From Pseudomonadales bacterium (GTDB taxonomy: Bacteria; Pseudomonadota; Gammaproteobacteria; Pseudomonadales; Pseudohongiellaceae): 64,000 nucleotides of DNA. Positions 53,828 through 61,596 of the stretch are shown one piece after another. The stretch is from NCBI GenBank assembly GCA_024234395.1, contig JACKOH010000001.1, forward strand, positions 701,001 through 765,000, written 5' to 3'. The notes under the pieces are model-generated. The model made no database searches and had not been told where the DNA came from. It saw only the letters and a list, made by a program, of their open reading frames with translations. The translations under genes were made by a program, and so were the position numbers. Positions within the stretch are counted from its first letter, which is position 1; every line of letters begins with the position of its first letter.

Positions 53828-55666
53828 GTGAAACAAGCCAGTTTATTTACCCATAGCCTGTTCGCAATACTTTTATCGGGATGCCTGATCTCCTGGTGGA
53901 GCGGTTATTCGGAGATCACCAGCAGTCTGCTGCTGGCCGCGCTGTGGTGTGCGTATACAGTCGGCCAATGGGTTCTGTATCCTCGCATCGCAAACCGCTG
54001 GCAGTTTCAGTTTGCCGCCTTCGGAACCATTGCCTGTCTTCTGACGCTGTATCTGGTACTGGCCCCGGTAGCCTTCAGTGCCATTCCCTGGCAGGCAGAT
54101 ACCTGGCTGTCAGAACTGGAGTCCACCGTCGGCGCACCCGTTCTGGCCCTGCAACCATTGGCTCAGGGTTGGAAACTGGAATTTTTTGCCGCTGTATACG
54201 CTCTGTTCATTCCCTACCTCTATCTCAGTTTGCTGGTTAATCTTCTGTCCCGCGATCACGAACGGCGTTCAGTTTTCGTGCTTGCTTTCGCAGTGACTTA
54301 CGCAATTTCTTACCTGGGCTACTTCCTTGTGCCGGCCCGGGGTCCAGTCGTTGCGATGAGCGACGCGTTTGGAATGCCGGTGCATGGCGGGTTCTTCACT
54401 GGTCTGGTACAGGCCAGCATCGATGCATCTGGAGGCCCACACGGAGCGTTTCCCAGTCTGCATGTGGGTGCTACCACACTGATGGTGCTGTTCGACCTTC
54501 GCTACAAGCCGATCCGGGCCGTTCTCTACCTGCCGTTTCTGGCGCTGATCATTCTGGCCACGCTGGTACTGAGATATCACTACACCATCGACTTACTGGC
54601 CGGTGTTGTTATTGCCGTGTTGGCCATGATCTACAGCCTCAAAAGCCATGGCCTGAGGTTGGCCGGAGGCTTGCAACGATTTATGTTGCAGCTGTTCTAT
54701 TCAAAAATTCGGCAGCAGGGAAGTCTACCGCAGGATGACATGCCGACTCTGGTTGTCGCCAACCATGCCAATGCCTTTATCGACCCCTTTGTCCTGGAAG
54801 CTGCCTGTAACCGTTCCCTGGTGAAAACGGCCAATTCGGCCTGGTTCCGGAATCCCGCCGGCAGATTTCTCGCCTGGCTGCTGAATACTCATCCGCTGGC
54901 AAGGCGCGACGAATCCGACACTGATCGTGGGCGGATCAACAGTCAGACCTTCCAGCGACTGCGATTGGAGCTTAAAAGAAATCGCTGGGTAGTGATCTTT
55001 CCCGAAGGTAAGAGTCATGACAGCACTACATTGCTACCGTTCCGCTCAGGGGCCGCGAGACTGGCAATGGATTTTGTGGCCACAAATCAATTGCCGTTGC
55101 GTCTGTTACCCATTTATCTGAATTACCGGGCCAAGGCTGAGCAGGGATCGAAGATCAGTGTGCACGTCGGTGATGGCCTGGTTCTGACACCGGAAACGCT
55201 GGCGGCATTAACAGTTCAGGAGCTTACCGCCAAGATTGCCAGGGCCGTGCAGACATTGTCGACTGCGGAAGCCGCACAATTCAGCCACCAGCCATCAGAA
55301 TCGAGCCTTCAACGTGTGATGGATTCATTTAAGCGCTGGGAACTGAGGTTGCTCGGCTGGCCGCTGCTGATGGCGGGTAAAGTACTGCACCTGATACCCA
55401 CATTAGCGCATCGGAAGCTTGTCAGAAAGTACGCCAAAGATACTGACCAGGTAGCGACTATTACCTTCGCTACCGGATTGCCGCTGTACCCGTTCTACTG
55501 GTGCGTCCTGGCCTTAGTTTCGATCTGGCTGGGGTTGCTCGGCACACTCTCCGGGCTTTTCCTCATGCTGCATCGAACCTGCAAAACGGATCGATCCAGT
55601 GAGCTTTACAGTCGGCTTGACTACCCATACAACAATCGTATTTTTCCCAAAGGAGAACTCTCATGA
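53828..55666 (+). CDS. Fusion: PAP2-like membrane phosphatase/transferase + phospholipid acyltransferase
   Basis: 612-residue membrane protein made of two lipid enzymes. Residues 1-280 form a multi-helix PAP2-superfamily domain with VPARGP, PSLHVG (His212) and RYHYTID (His251, Asp255). The PSLH and HYxxD forms resemble the Aur1/inositol-phosphotransferase branch rather than the classical PSGH phosphatases. Residues about 300-500 are a PlsC-type acyltransferase with NHANAFID (His313, Asp319) and FPEGKS (391-396). Residues about 500-610 add further hydrophobic segments. GTG start with CAGGAG upstream. Its last four bases overlap the next gene. The likely substrate is a lipid phosphate or an acyl-glycerol derivative; the reaction is not known to me. 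Confidence 0.85.
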   Translation: MKQASLFTHSLFAILLSGCLISWWSGYSEITSSLLLAALWCAYTVGQWVLYPRIANRWQFQFAAFGTIACLLTLYLVLAPVAFSAIPWQADTWLSELESTVGAPVLALQPLAQGWKLEFFAAVYALFIPYLYLSLLVNLLSRDHERRSVFVLAFAVTYAISYLGYFLVPARGPVVAMSDAFGMPVHGGFFTGLVQASIDASGGPHGAFPSLHVGATTLMVLFDLRYKPIRAVLYLPFLALIILATLVLRYHYTIDLLAGVVIAVLAMIYSLKSHGLRLAGGLQRFMLQLFYSKIRQQGSLPQDDMPTLVVANHANAFIDPFVLEAACNRSLVKTANSAWFRNPAGRFLAWLLNTHPLARRDESDTDRGRINSQTFQRLRLELKRNRWVVIFPEGKSHDSTTLLPFRSGAARLAMDFVATNQLPLRLLPIYLNYRAKAEQGSKISVHVGDGLVLTPETLAALTVQELTAKIARAVQTLSTAEAAQFSHQPSESSLQRVMDSFKRWELRLLGWPLLMAGKVLHLIPTLAHRKLVRKYAKDTDQVATITFATGLPLYPFYWCVLALVSIWLGLLGTLSGLFLMLHRTCKTDRSSELYSRLDYPYNNRIFPKGELS

Positions 55667-58047
55667 CGCTGTTCAGAACTCTTGATGAACAACTGGACGT
55701 TCAGACTGCCGGTGGCAAAGGCTACCATCTGTCCTGCCTGGCAAGCCTGAAAATGCCGGTGCCCGAAGCGCTGATACTTGATGCGGCCAGTTATTCGGCA
55801 TGGTCCGCTCAGATCGGAAGCAATGACGATGAATCGCTGAAGCTGGATCCTGACAGCGCACTGCAGCTCTCCAAGTGGCTGGCCAGCTTCCCCCCGGCCA
55901 CGCGATTTGCGGTGCGCTCCTCCGCCAATCTGGAGGATCTGGGGTCAGCAGCCTGTGCCGGGCAGCATGACTCGGTTCTGAATGTAAAACCGGAAAATAT
56001 TCCTGAGGCTATCGTTGCCTGTTATCGTTCGTTGAAGAATGACCGTGCTGTCGCCTATCGCCGACAGCATGGCTTTGATGAAGAATCAGCGACAATGGCT
56101 GTGGTAATTCAGCGCATGATTCCCGCGGAAGTTTCCGGTGTGGCATTTGCGGTGAATCCGGTTTCCGGTCGTCTGAACGAGACCCTCATCGAAGCAAACT
56201 TCGGCCTTGGAGAAACTGTGGTCGGCGGTGAACATGCCACTGATACCTGGCTGGTCAAGGACGGTGAATTGATCAGTGAACGCCGTATCGGCAACAAGGA
56301 GCGGGTCATGCTGGCTGCAGAGAATGGAACCAGGCTTATTGAGCTGCCTCCAGGCCGCGCCGCCATGCCATGTCTGTCCGACGCTCAGATACTCGAGATT
56401 GCCAGGATATCGCGCCAGCTGATGCAGAAACTGCAACAACCGCAGGATGTGGAATGGGTGATTCAGGATGACAGGCTGTACCTGGTTCAGGCCAGGCCCC
56501 AGACCACACTTCCGGCTCGCTTTACACGGCATGAAGCAGCGGAGCGTTTCCCCAATCCGATTACCCCATTGACCTGGAGTTGTGTGGATGCGGCGTTCAG
56601 CGAGTCGCTGGAATTTTCCCTGCACATGATGAGCATCGATCTGCCGACCCGTCCCTGGTTTGCGCTGCGGGACCACTATGTGTATGGAAACCAGAATGCG
56701 GTCGAACTCCTGGCCATGAAACGACCGGTCAGGGCGACAACTCTGCAGGAACTGGAAGCGGAGATACCCGGCCTGATGCGGACGTTTCACTGGGTCAGCG
56801 AATTACCTTCCTTATGGCAGAGCAATCTCGACCAGTTCCTGCTATCCCTCGGCGCCCTGAGCAGTGAGATAGTGGACGAGTATGAGATCGATCAGTTTAG
56901 AGACTATTTCGCACGCATCCAGCAAGCTGCAGTGACTTACTTTCGCCCGAATATCGCCATATCGATGACGCAGGCGTTCCTGGTTCGCACGCTGGAAGGT
57001 GTCATGATCCTTTCTACAGGCGACCGTAGCCGGGCCCGTATGCTGGTCCAGAAACTGTTGTCCGCAGCGTCGTTGAAAACGGGGTTGGTGAACCGTGAAC
57101 TCCAGAAACTGGCTAGCAGAATTCAGTCTTCGCCCTCTGTGAAGAAAGTATTTGATGGAGGGGTTCCGAAACTGGAGAGCCTTCGTAGTCTGGACCAGGA
57201 TTTTTATGACGCGCTGCTTGAGTTCATTAACCGGCATGGTCACCGGGAAGTGGATTTCGACTTTATCCATCCAACCTGGGGAGATGACCCGGAGCCGGTG
57301 CTCGCCATACTGGGCAAACTGGCGGAATCCGACAATCGGACAACAGGCGATTCCCCGCAACAGGCCTGGCAGTTGCGTCAGCAGGTACTGTCGAGCGTTC
57401 CCGAGTCTTTGCGTTCATTTCTGGGCACCCTTGTAGATCTGGCACTCAGATACACCGAACTCGATGACGCGGAACACTACCATACCACCCGTCTCAATCC
57501 GTTGATCCGACGGGCCGCATTGCAATTCGGACGACGTCTCGATCTCGACGAACCGGCAGATTGCTTCTTCCTGACCCTAGAGGAAATAAATGCCATGTCT
57601 TCGTTGAGCCTGACCGATGAACAACAGTTGCTGATCAGGAAACGGAAGCAGGACTGGCTGAAAGCTGCCTTGCGGGAACCCCCAATCTGCTTTGGCCCGG
57701 AAGAGGAGGAAGTAAACGAGGAGGGCGATCTGTCCGGTATCCCCGGCAGCCCGGGAACCGTGGAAGGGGAAGTCTACCTGGTAAATGGTCCGCAGGACTT
57801 CGCCGGTATGCCGGATTCCGCAATTCTGGTGGCTCGTACAACCAACCCGGCATGGACACCGCTGTTTTACAGCGCTAGGGGCCTCATCACCCAGTTTGGC
57901 GGTCCTCTCAGCCACGGTGCTGTAACGGCCCGCGAAATCGGTATTCCGGCGGTAATGTCCGTAGCCGGCTGCCTGCAGAAACTGAAAAACGGCATGCGGG
58001 TAAGACTTTCCGGCGATCGAGGTCATGTCACGTTGTGCGAAGAATAA
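55663..58047 (+). CDS. PEP-synthase-like phosphotransferase (rifampin phosphotransferase relative)
   Basis: 794-residue protein with the domain order of rifampin phosphotransferase: an N-terminal ATP-grasp domain (AGGKGYHLSCL, RFAVRSSANLEDL, QRMIPAEVSGVAFAVNP, VEWVIQDDRLYLVQARPQT), a middle substrate domain (about 300-670), and a C-terminal swivelling domain. The swivelling domain carries the phospho-His (GGPLSHGAVTAREIG, His751). It lacks the PEP/pyruvate TIM-barrel of true PEP synthase. The middle domain decides the substrate and is not assignable by eye. Overlap with the acyltransferase fusion (ATGA) makes a lipid or lipid-precursor substrate more likely than an antibiotic. The TAA stop is part of the following palindrome. 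Confidence 0.85.
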   Translation: MTLFRTLDEQLDVQTAGGKGYHLSCLASLKMPVPEALILDAASYSAWSAQIGSNDDESLKLDPDSALQLSKWLASFPPATRFAVRSSANLEDLGSAACAGQHDSVLNVKPENIPEAIVACYRSLKNDRAVAYRRQHGFDEESATMAVVIQRMIPAEVSGVAFAVNPVSGRLNETLIEANFGLGETVVGGEHATDTWLVKDGELISERRIGNKERVMLAAENGTRLIELPPGRAAMPCLSDAQILEIARISRQLMQKLQQPQDVEWVIQDDRLYLVQARPQTTLPARFTRHEAAERFPNPITPLTWSCVDAAFSESLEFSLHMMSIDLPTRPWFALRDHYVYGNQNAVELLAMKRPVRATTLQELEAEIPGLMRTFHWVSELPSLWQSNLDQFLLSLGALSSEIVDEYEIDQFRDYFARIQQAAVTYFRPNIAISMTQAFLVRTLEGVMILSTGDRSRARMLVQKLLSAASLKTGLVNRELQKLASRIQSSPSVKKVFDGGVPKLESLRSLDQDFYDALLEFINRHGHREVDFDFIHPTWGDDPEPVLAILGKLAESDNRTTGDSPQQAWQLRQQVLSSVPESLRSFLGTLVDLALRYTELDDAEHYHTTRLNPLIRRAALQFGRRLDLDEPADCFFLTLEEINAMSSLSLTDEQQLLIRKRKQDWLKAALREPPICFGPEEEEVNEEGDLSGIPGSPGTVEGEVYLVNGPQDFAGMPDSAILVARTTNPAWTPLFYSARGLITQFGGPLSHGAVTAREIGIPAVMSVAGCLQKLKNGMRVRLSGDRGHVTLCEE

Positions 58048-58100
58048 ATGGGTGTCAGAGTAAAAATACAGTACTGAATTTTTACTCTGACACCCATTTA
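58045..58100. terminator. Perfect 23-bp palindrome, likely bidirectional terminator / REP-like element
   Basis: Two perfect 23-bp arms (58045-58067 and 58078-58100) with the loop ACAGTACTGA; the arms include GTCAGAGTAAAAAT. It begins at the stop codon of the phosphotransferase gene and ends 13 bp before the stop of the convergent lipoprotein gene. A/T tracts inside the stem give a terminator-like shape for both strands. Decayed copies occur at 44886-44928 and 46791-46815. Confidence 0.8.
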
Positions 58101-58113
58101 ATGCTGATCCCAA

Positions 58114-58770
58114 CTATTGAACCGAAGGGTTGGCTGTTGGCGAACGTGTCGGCGGTGTAGAGGATGTCGCCGGATTACCTGGCGGAATTGTCACTTCGGG
58201 AGCGGTCGCCTCCGGTACCTCGCTTTCCTGTTCCAGTGACTGCGCCGCTTCGTCCTGACGCATCTGTTCGGAGCTCTGCATCATATTACGACCGGTTGCA
58301 ATCAGGTTACGTCCTTCGAATACGACACTCCGTCCTTCTTCTATCTGCTCGTTGCCGTCTTCAATACGCCGATTACCACGTGCAATGAGGTCCAGTCCTT
58401 CCTCCCAGACCCGTAGGATGTCTCTCAGTTCGCCGACTTCTGTCCGCAGTTCCTCCGGCGAGTCCGCGCTGCCGAAATCGCGGACCGCCAGTCGATAATT
58501 TTCACGGCTGACGTTGATCAGATTGTTCCCGTTGCCGACCAGGGTTTCACCATCATCAATTAAGCGTTCGCCATCCTGAATGCGCTCCTCCCCCCTGGTA
58601 ACCTGGCTTTCCCCCAGGCGCACAGCCTCCTGACCGTCCTGCCACATGGCGACAGGATCGCCAGCAAGGGCGGCCTGGCTTACCTGAAAACGTGCTGATG
58701 ATGAGCAGGCAGTGGTCAGGCAGACCAGGATTAACATCGAGAGGATACGCAGGTTTGGGAGTGTCATCAT
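58114..58770 (-). CDS. Probable lipoprotein with glycine heptad repeats
   Basis: Protein of about 218 residues (ATG 58770 or 58767). It has a lipoprotein-type signal (hydrophobic run, then LTTAC with Cys22; Thr at -3 is slightly off consensus). The body contains two blocks of seven-residue repeats of form G-x-x-hydrophobic-x-x-x. The first block includes GEERIQD, GERLIDD, GETLVGN and GNNLINV; the second includes GNRRIED, GNEQIEE, GRSVVFE and GRNLIAT. A non-repeated stretch separates them, and the tail is rich in Pro, Thr and Ser. I do not recognise the family. The repeats suggest a long helical or coiled structure on the periplasmic side of a membrane. Confidence 0.75.
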   Translation of the reverse strand: MMTLPNLRILSMLILVCLTTACSSSARFQVSQAALAGDPVAMWQDGQEAVRLGESQVTRGEERIQDGERLIDDGETLVGNGNNLINVSRENYRLAVRDFGSADSPEELRTEVGELRDILRVWEEGLDLIARGNRRIEDGNEQIEEGRSVVFEGRNLIATGRNMMQSSEQMRQDEAAQSLEQESEVPEATAPEVTIPPGNPATSSTPPTRSPTANPSVQ

Positions 58771-58923
58771 AAGATTCCAACTAAGGTACCAGTGAGAATT
58801 AAGGATTCGCACAAAAAGGGTAACAGATTTATTTGCTTATTCAATCGCTCCGGAAATTTGGTCAAAGACAGCAAGTGACATCAACTTATGGCTCAGGCAG
58901 GTCTTTTATGTCAGCTGGCCTGG

Positions 58924-60222
58924 TCAATCGTCTCTGTCAACTGTCTGGTGAATATAGATTTCCCGATGCGGGTAGGGAATTGTAATACCGTTTGCCTTGA
59001 AGCTGTCCCAGAGGGCCAGCAGAATCTGACCGCGTATGTTGGTCAGTCCGTTTTGCGGATCCCTTATCCAGAATCGCAACATCAATTCCAGCGACGAGTC
59101 GCCGAACGCGGTTAGCCAGCAGACCGGGGCCGGGATTTTTACAACGCGATTGAGGCTGCCGGCCGCTTCGATAGCCAGGCGGGTCACCTCGTGCGGGTCA
59201 GACTGATACGAAACGCCGAAAGGGACGTCCAGACGGACCAGGTCATTGGAAAATGACCAATTAATGACCTGCTGGGTGATAAAGTCTTCGTTTGGAATCA
59301 GATATTCTTTGCCGTCGCGCGTCACCACTGACACAAACCTGGCCCTCAATTCCCGAATCCAGCCAAAAGTTTCTCCCACTGAAATGGTGTCACCCGGTTT
59401 AATGGATCGGTCTGCCAGAATAATAATTCCAGAAATAAAGTTGGAAACTACTTTTTGCAGGCCAAAACCGATGCCGACGCCAATAGCTCCGGAAAACACT
59501 GTGAAGACGGTCAGATCGATGCCGATGGCGGACACTGCTATCAGTATCGCTATTATGATTAGCGTTATCTTGACAATTTTTCCCAGCAGGACACGCAGCG
59601 AAGGGTTGAGCTCTTCGGATTTCTGCAGACGCTTGTCGAAGGCATTGCCTAGTGAGACAGACATCCACAGCGTGATGCCCAGAAAGACAACCGATCTGAG
59701 CGCCAGAAGCAGAGTAATGCGCGTCTCACCAATCATAAAGCCGGGCGAGTTCAACAGGACCGCGGTCTCATCCGCCACGCCCAGGATAGTGAGTGCTACA
59801 TAGGTCCAGACGGAAAAGGCAATCAAGCGCGCAACCAGCTTGCTGCGAATGATATTGGAGAGAATCGAAATGATCAGCCAGGCCAGAGCCAGCAACATGA
59901 CGCTATAAACAATCTGCGAGTTTTCCGGCCAGCCCGCACTTTGGATAAGGATGATGGAAATGGCCAGGAAAAATGTGAAAACGGCCCATTTCAGACGTCG
60001 CAGGCAGATGACGATCAGGCGCAGCAGGCCAGGTCGACCCTTGATTTTCCGGGCATGGGATTCCAGCAGCAACTTCAATCGTGCCCCGGAGGGTCTGGCC
60101 AGCAGAAAAAGAAAGAAAACCAGTCCGATCTGAAACAACACCCCAGGTTGGAACAGGTAGTCAGTCGCCCGGACTGCATAATCAGCCAGTCGTGCTGTAA
60201 GTGCCTCGATGCTAAGATCCAT
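58924..60222 (-). CDS. Mechanosensitive ion channel, MscS family
   Basis: Membrane channel opened by membrane tension during osmotic downshock. The 432-residue product (ATG 60222 with GGGGGAA five bases upstream; an ATG at 60276 is also in frame) has four or five N-terminal hydrophobic segments before the MscS core. The pore helix region is FTVFSGAIGVGIGFGLQKVVSNFISGIIIL, and the beta domain contains DRSIKPGDTISVGETFGWI and YLIPNEDFI. The C-terminal domain is normal. The extra N-terminal helices place it with the medium-size YbdG/MscK-like group. Confidence 0.92.
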   Translation of the reverse strand: MDLSIEALTARLADYAVRATDYLFQPGVLFQIGLVFFLFLLARPSGARLKLLLESHARKIKGRPGLLRLIVICLRRLKWAVFTFFLAISIILIQSAGWPENSQIVYSVMLLALAWLIISILSNIIRSKLVARLIAFSVWTYVALTILGVADETAVLLNSPGFMIGETRITLLLALRSVVFLGITLWMSVSLGNAFDKRLQKSEELNPSLRVLLGKIVKITLIIIAILIAVSAIGIDLTVFTVFSGAIGVGIGFGLQKVVSNFISGIIILADRSIKPGDTISVGETFGWIRELRARFVSVVTRDGKEYLIPNEDFITQQVINWSFSNDLVRLDVPFGVSYQSDPHEVTRLAIEAAGSLNRVVKIPAPVCWLTAFGDSSLELMLRFWIRDPQNGLTNIRGQILLALWDSFKANGITIPYPHREIYIHQTVDRDD

Positions 60223-60393
60223 CAATTTCCCCCGGTTTATGGTGCCGATGATACGGGCCTGCTGGGTAAATGTCATCGTCGGGTCCTTACGAGTGGGAGA
60301 TGAGAGGGGGATCGACTCAGGAGGAGAGTAGGGACTGGATCTGCTTCCGGTGCTGAATTGAGAGAATGCTGTTCTATTCGACTGTTCCCTTGA

Positions 60394-60421
60394 TTGACAT
60401 CTCAGTGATGGTTGTTATATT
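60394..60421 (+). promoter_or_regulatory. Sigma-70 promoter
   Basis: TTGACA (60394-60399) and TATATT (60416-60421) with a 16-base spacer; the -35 box is perfect. It should start transcription near 60428, leaving a leader of about 140 bases before the gene at 60566. Confidence 0.75.
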
Positions 60422-60435
60422 TACCAGGTGGTAAA
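60420..60435. promoter_or_regulatory. Palindromic operator over the start site
   Basis: TTTACCAGGTGGTAAA: seven-base half-sites TTTACCA and TGGTAAA around a GG centre. It overlaps the -10 box and the predicted start point, a position suited to repression. The sequence resembles TetR-family operators (TTACC...GGTAA type). No regulator gene lies in the window, so a repressor encoded elsewhere would act here. Confidence 0.6.
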
Positions 60436-60565
60436 TAATTAGCCATGCCTCTCCAGCGCTAATCATTCGTAGTTAGCTGTACAAAATATATCCTATAAAT
60501 ACAAAGCAGGTGCATTGCGCCGCTGTATGCGTGTCCGTGTACTACGCTAATTCGGAGAATAGATT

Positions 60566-61075
60566 ATGCAGCAGAAAACACTAAAATCATTCGGCAAAAC
60601 CACCGTGTGGAGTCCTGCTCCGCGTTCGATCGTATTGTCCCTGGCCCTGTTATTCCTGCCAGTCCTGGCCTTGGCTCACCCGATAGAAGGCGTCTGGGTC
60701 GGCACTGCGATGCAGACTATCGGTGGTGACAACGAAGGTACAGTTCAGGTGACCAATCCAAGGATACTTATCTATACCAAGGGATTCTTCAGCTGGACTT
60801 TCGAGAATAATGACCGAGTGGCGGTACAAGGCACTGCTACCGATCGCCAGATTGCGGATGCTCTCAGAGGTCTGAATGTAGCGGCAGGAACCTACATGAT
60901 AGTAGGCGATCAGATCAAGTACATCCGCCATGTCACCGGAAATCCCAATGGCCAGCTACCGCAGAATCAGCCGTTTTTCCGTACCATTCGCACCCTTACA
61001 GCGACCCGGTTGGAGACTTCTGTCACCAACGACGCCGGGGTTACTACCATACTTCGTTATCGAAGGGCCGAGTAG
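60566..61075 (+). CDS. Exported protein of unknown function, lipocalin-like
   Basis: 169-residue product with a long N-terminal export signal (basic start, hydrophobic SIVLSLALLFLPVLALA, cleavage near LAH). The mature part begins HPIEGVWVGTAM, with a G-x-W motif like the first strand of lipocalin-type barrels, and reads as a small beta-rich domain (VQVTNPRILIYTKGFFSW..., TLTATRLETSVTND). I do not recognise a named family. It is transcribed from the repressible-looking promoter at 60394. Confidence 0.75.
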   Translation: MQQKTLKSFGKTTVWSPAPRSIVLSLALLFLPVLALAHPIEGVWVGTAMQTIGGDNEGTVQVTNPRILIYTKGFFSWTFENNDRVAVQGTATDRQIADALRGLNVAAGTYMIVGDQIKYIRHVTGNPNGQLPQNQPFFRTIRTLTATRLETSVTNDAGVTTILRYRRAE

Positions 61076-61596
61076 GGCAGCAATAAGCGATTCTGACGGC
61101 AACTGATAGCTGCCGGTATCGGTTGCTATTGGTTCTTTTTCAGTAGTTTTTGCTGTCAGTTATCGCGTCGTAGCAGGGGAGCAGGTCAGAACTGCTTTCG
61201 CTGCTACGACGTGTTTCGCCTGGTGATGGGCGCGAATTCACAGTCCTGGAGTAGAGTGCACTGCATTCTGGATAGCCTACTGAGCTGCTGGAAGTCCGAT
61301 TATCTACAGAGACCATTTCTTAACAGGTAAAAGTTCCCTGATCACGACTGCGTGTCCGATGCGTGACTGGACTTTGATCCAGTGGCAGGATACCTTCTGG
61401 TATTTTGGAAAATAAATCCTCCTATTTTGGTGGTATCGCGTGATTTTTGGCTAAGACAACCACTGGGCGGCATATTTCGCTGTGGCAGAGTCCGCCCAGG
61501 GGTACCGACGTCGGGTTCTTCAGAGTTTCCCGGAGCAGCTATCTCCGATCCAATCAACTCCACCAATTCCAATAACAAACTGGGAGTTTGAGAGAC
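61076..61596. other. Intergenic region between two exported-protein genes
   Basis: About 520 bp. An 11-bp inverted repeat, CGTCGTAGCAG (61166-61176) with CTGCTACGACG (61201-61211), could form a hairpin. A 69-78 codon frame on either strand in 61342-61591 shows no family similarity and is not called. No clear promoter was found for the downstream gene. Confidence 0.4.

Larger units (their letters stand above)
60223..60565. other. Divergent regulatory region mscS / exported protein
   Basis: 343 bp. It holds a strong sigma-70 promoter and a palindromic operator, both listed separately, pointing to the gene at 60566. No gene is seen. Confidence 0.6.

Noticed and set aside
55663..58047. Calling this gene true PEP synthase or an antibiotic resistance gene (rph)
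   Set aside because: The PEP/pyruvate TIM-barrel domain is absent, so it is not PEP synthase; resistance is not supported because the middle domain could not be matched and the neighbour is a lipid enzyme.
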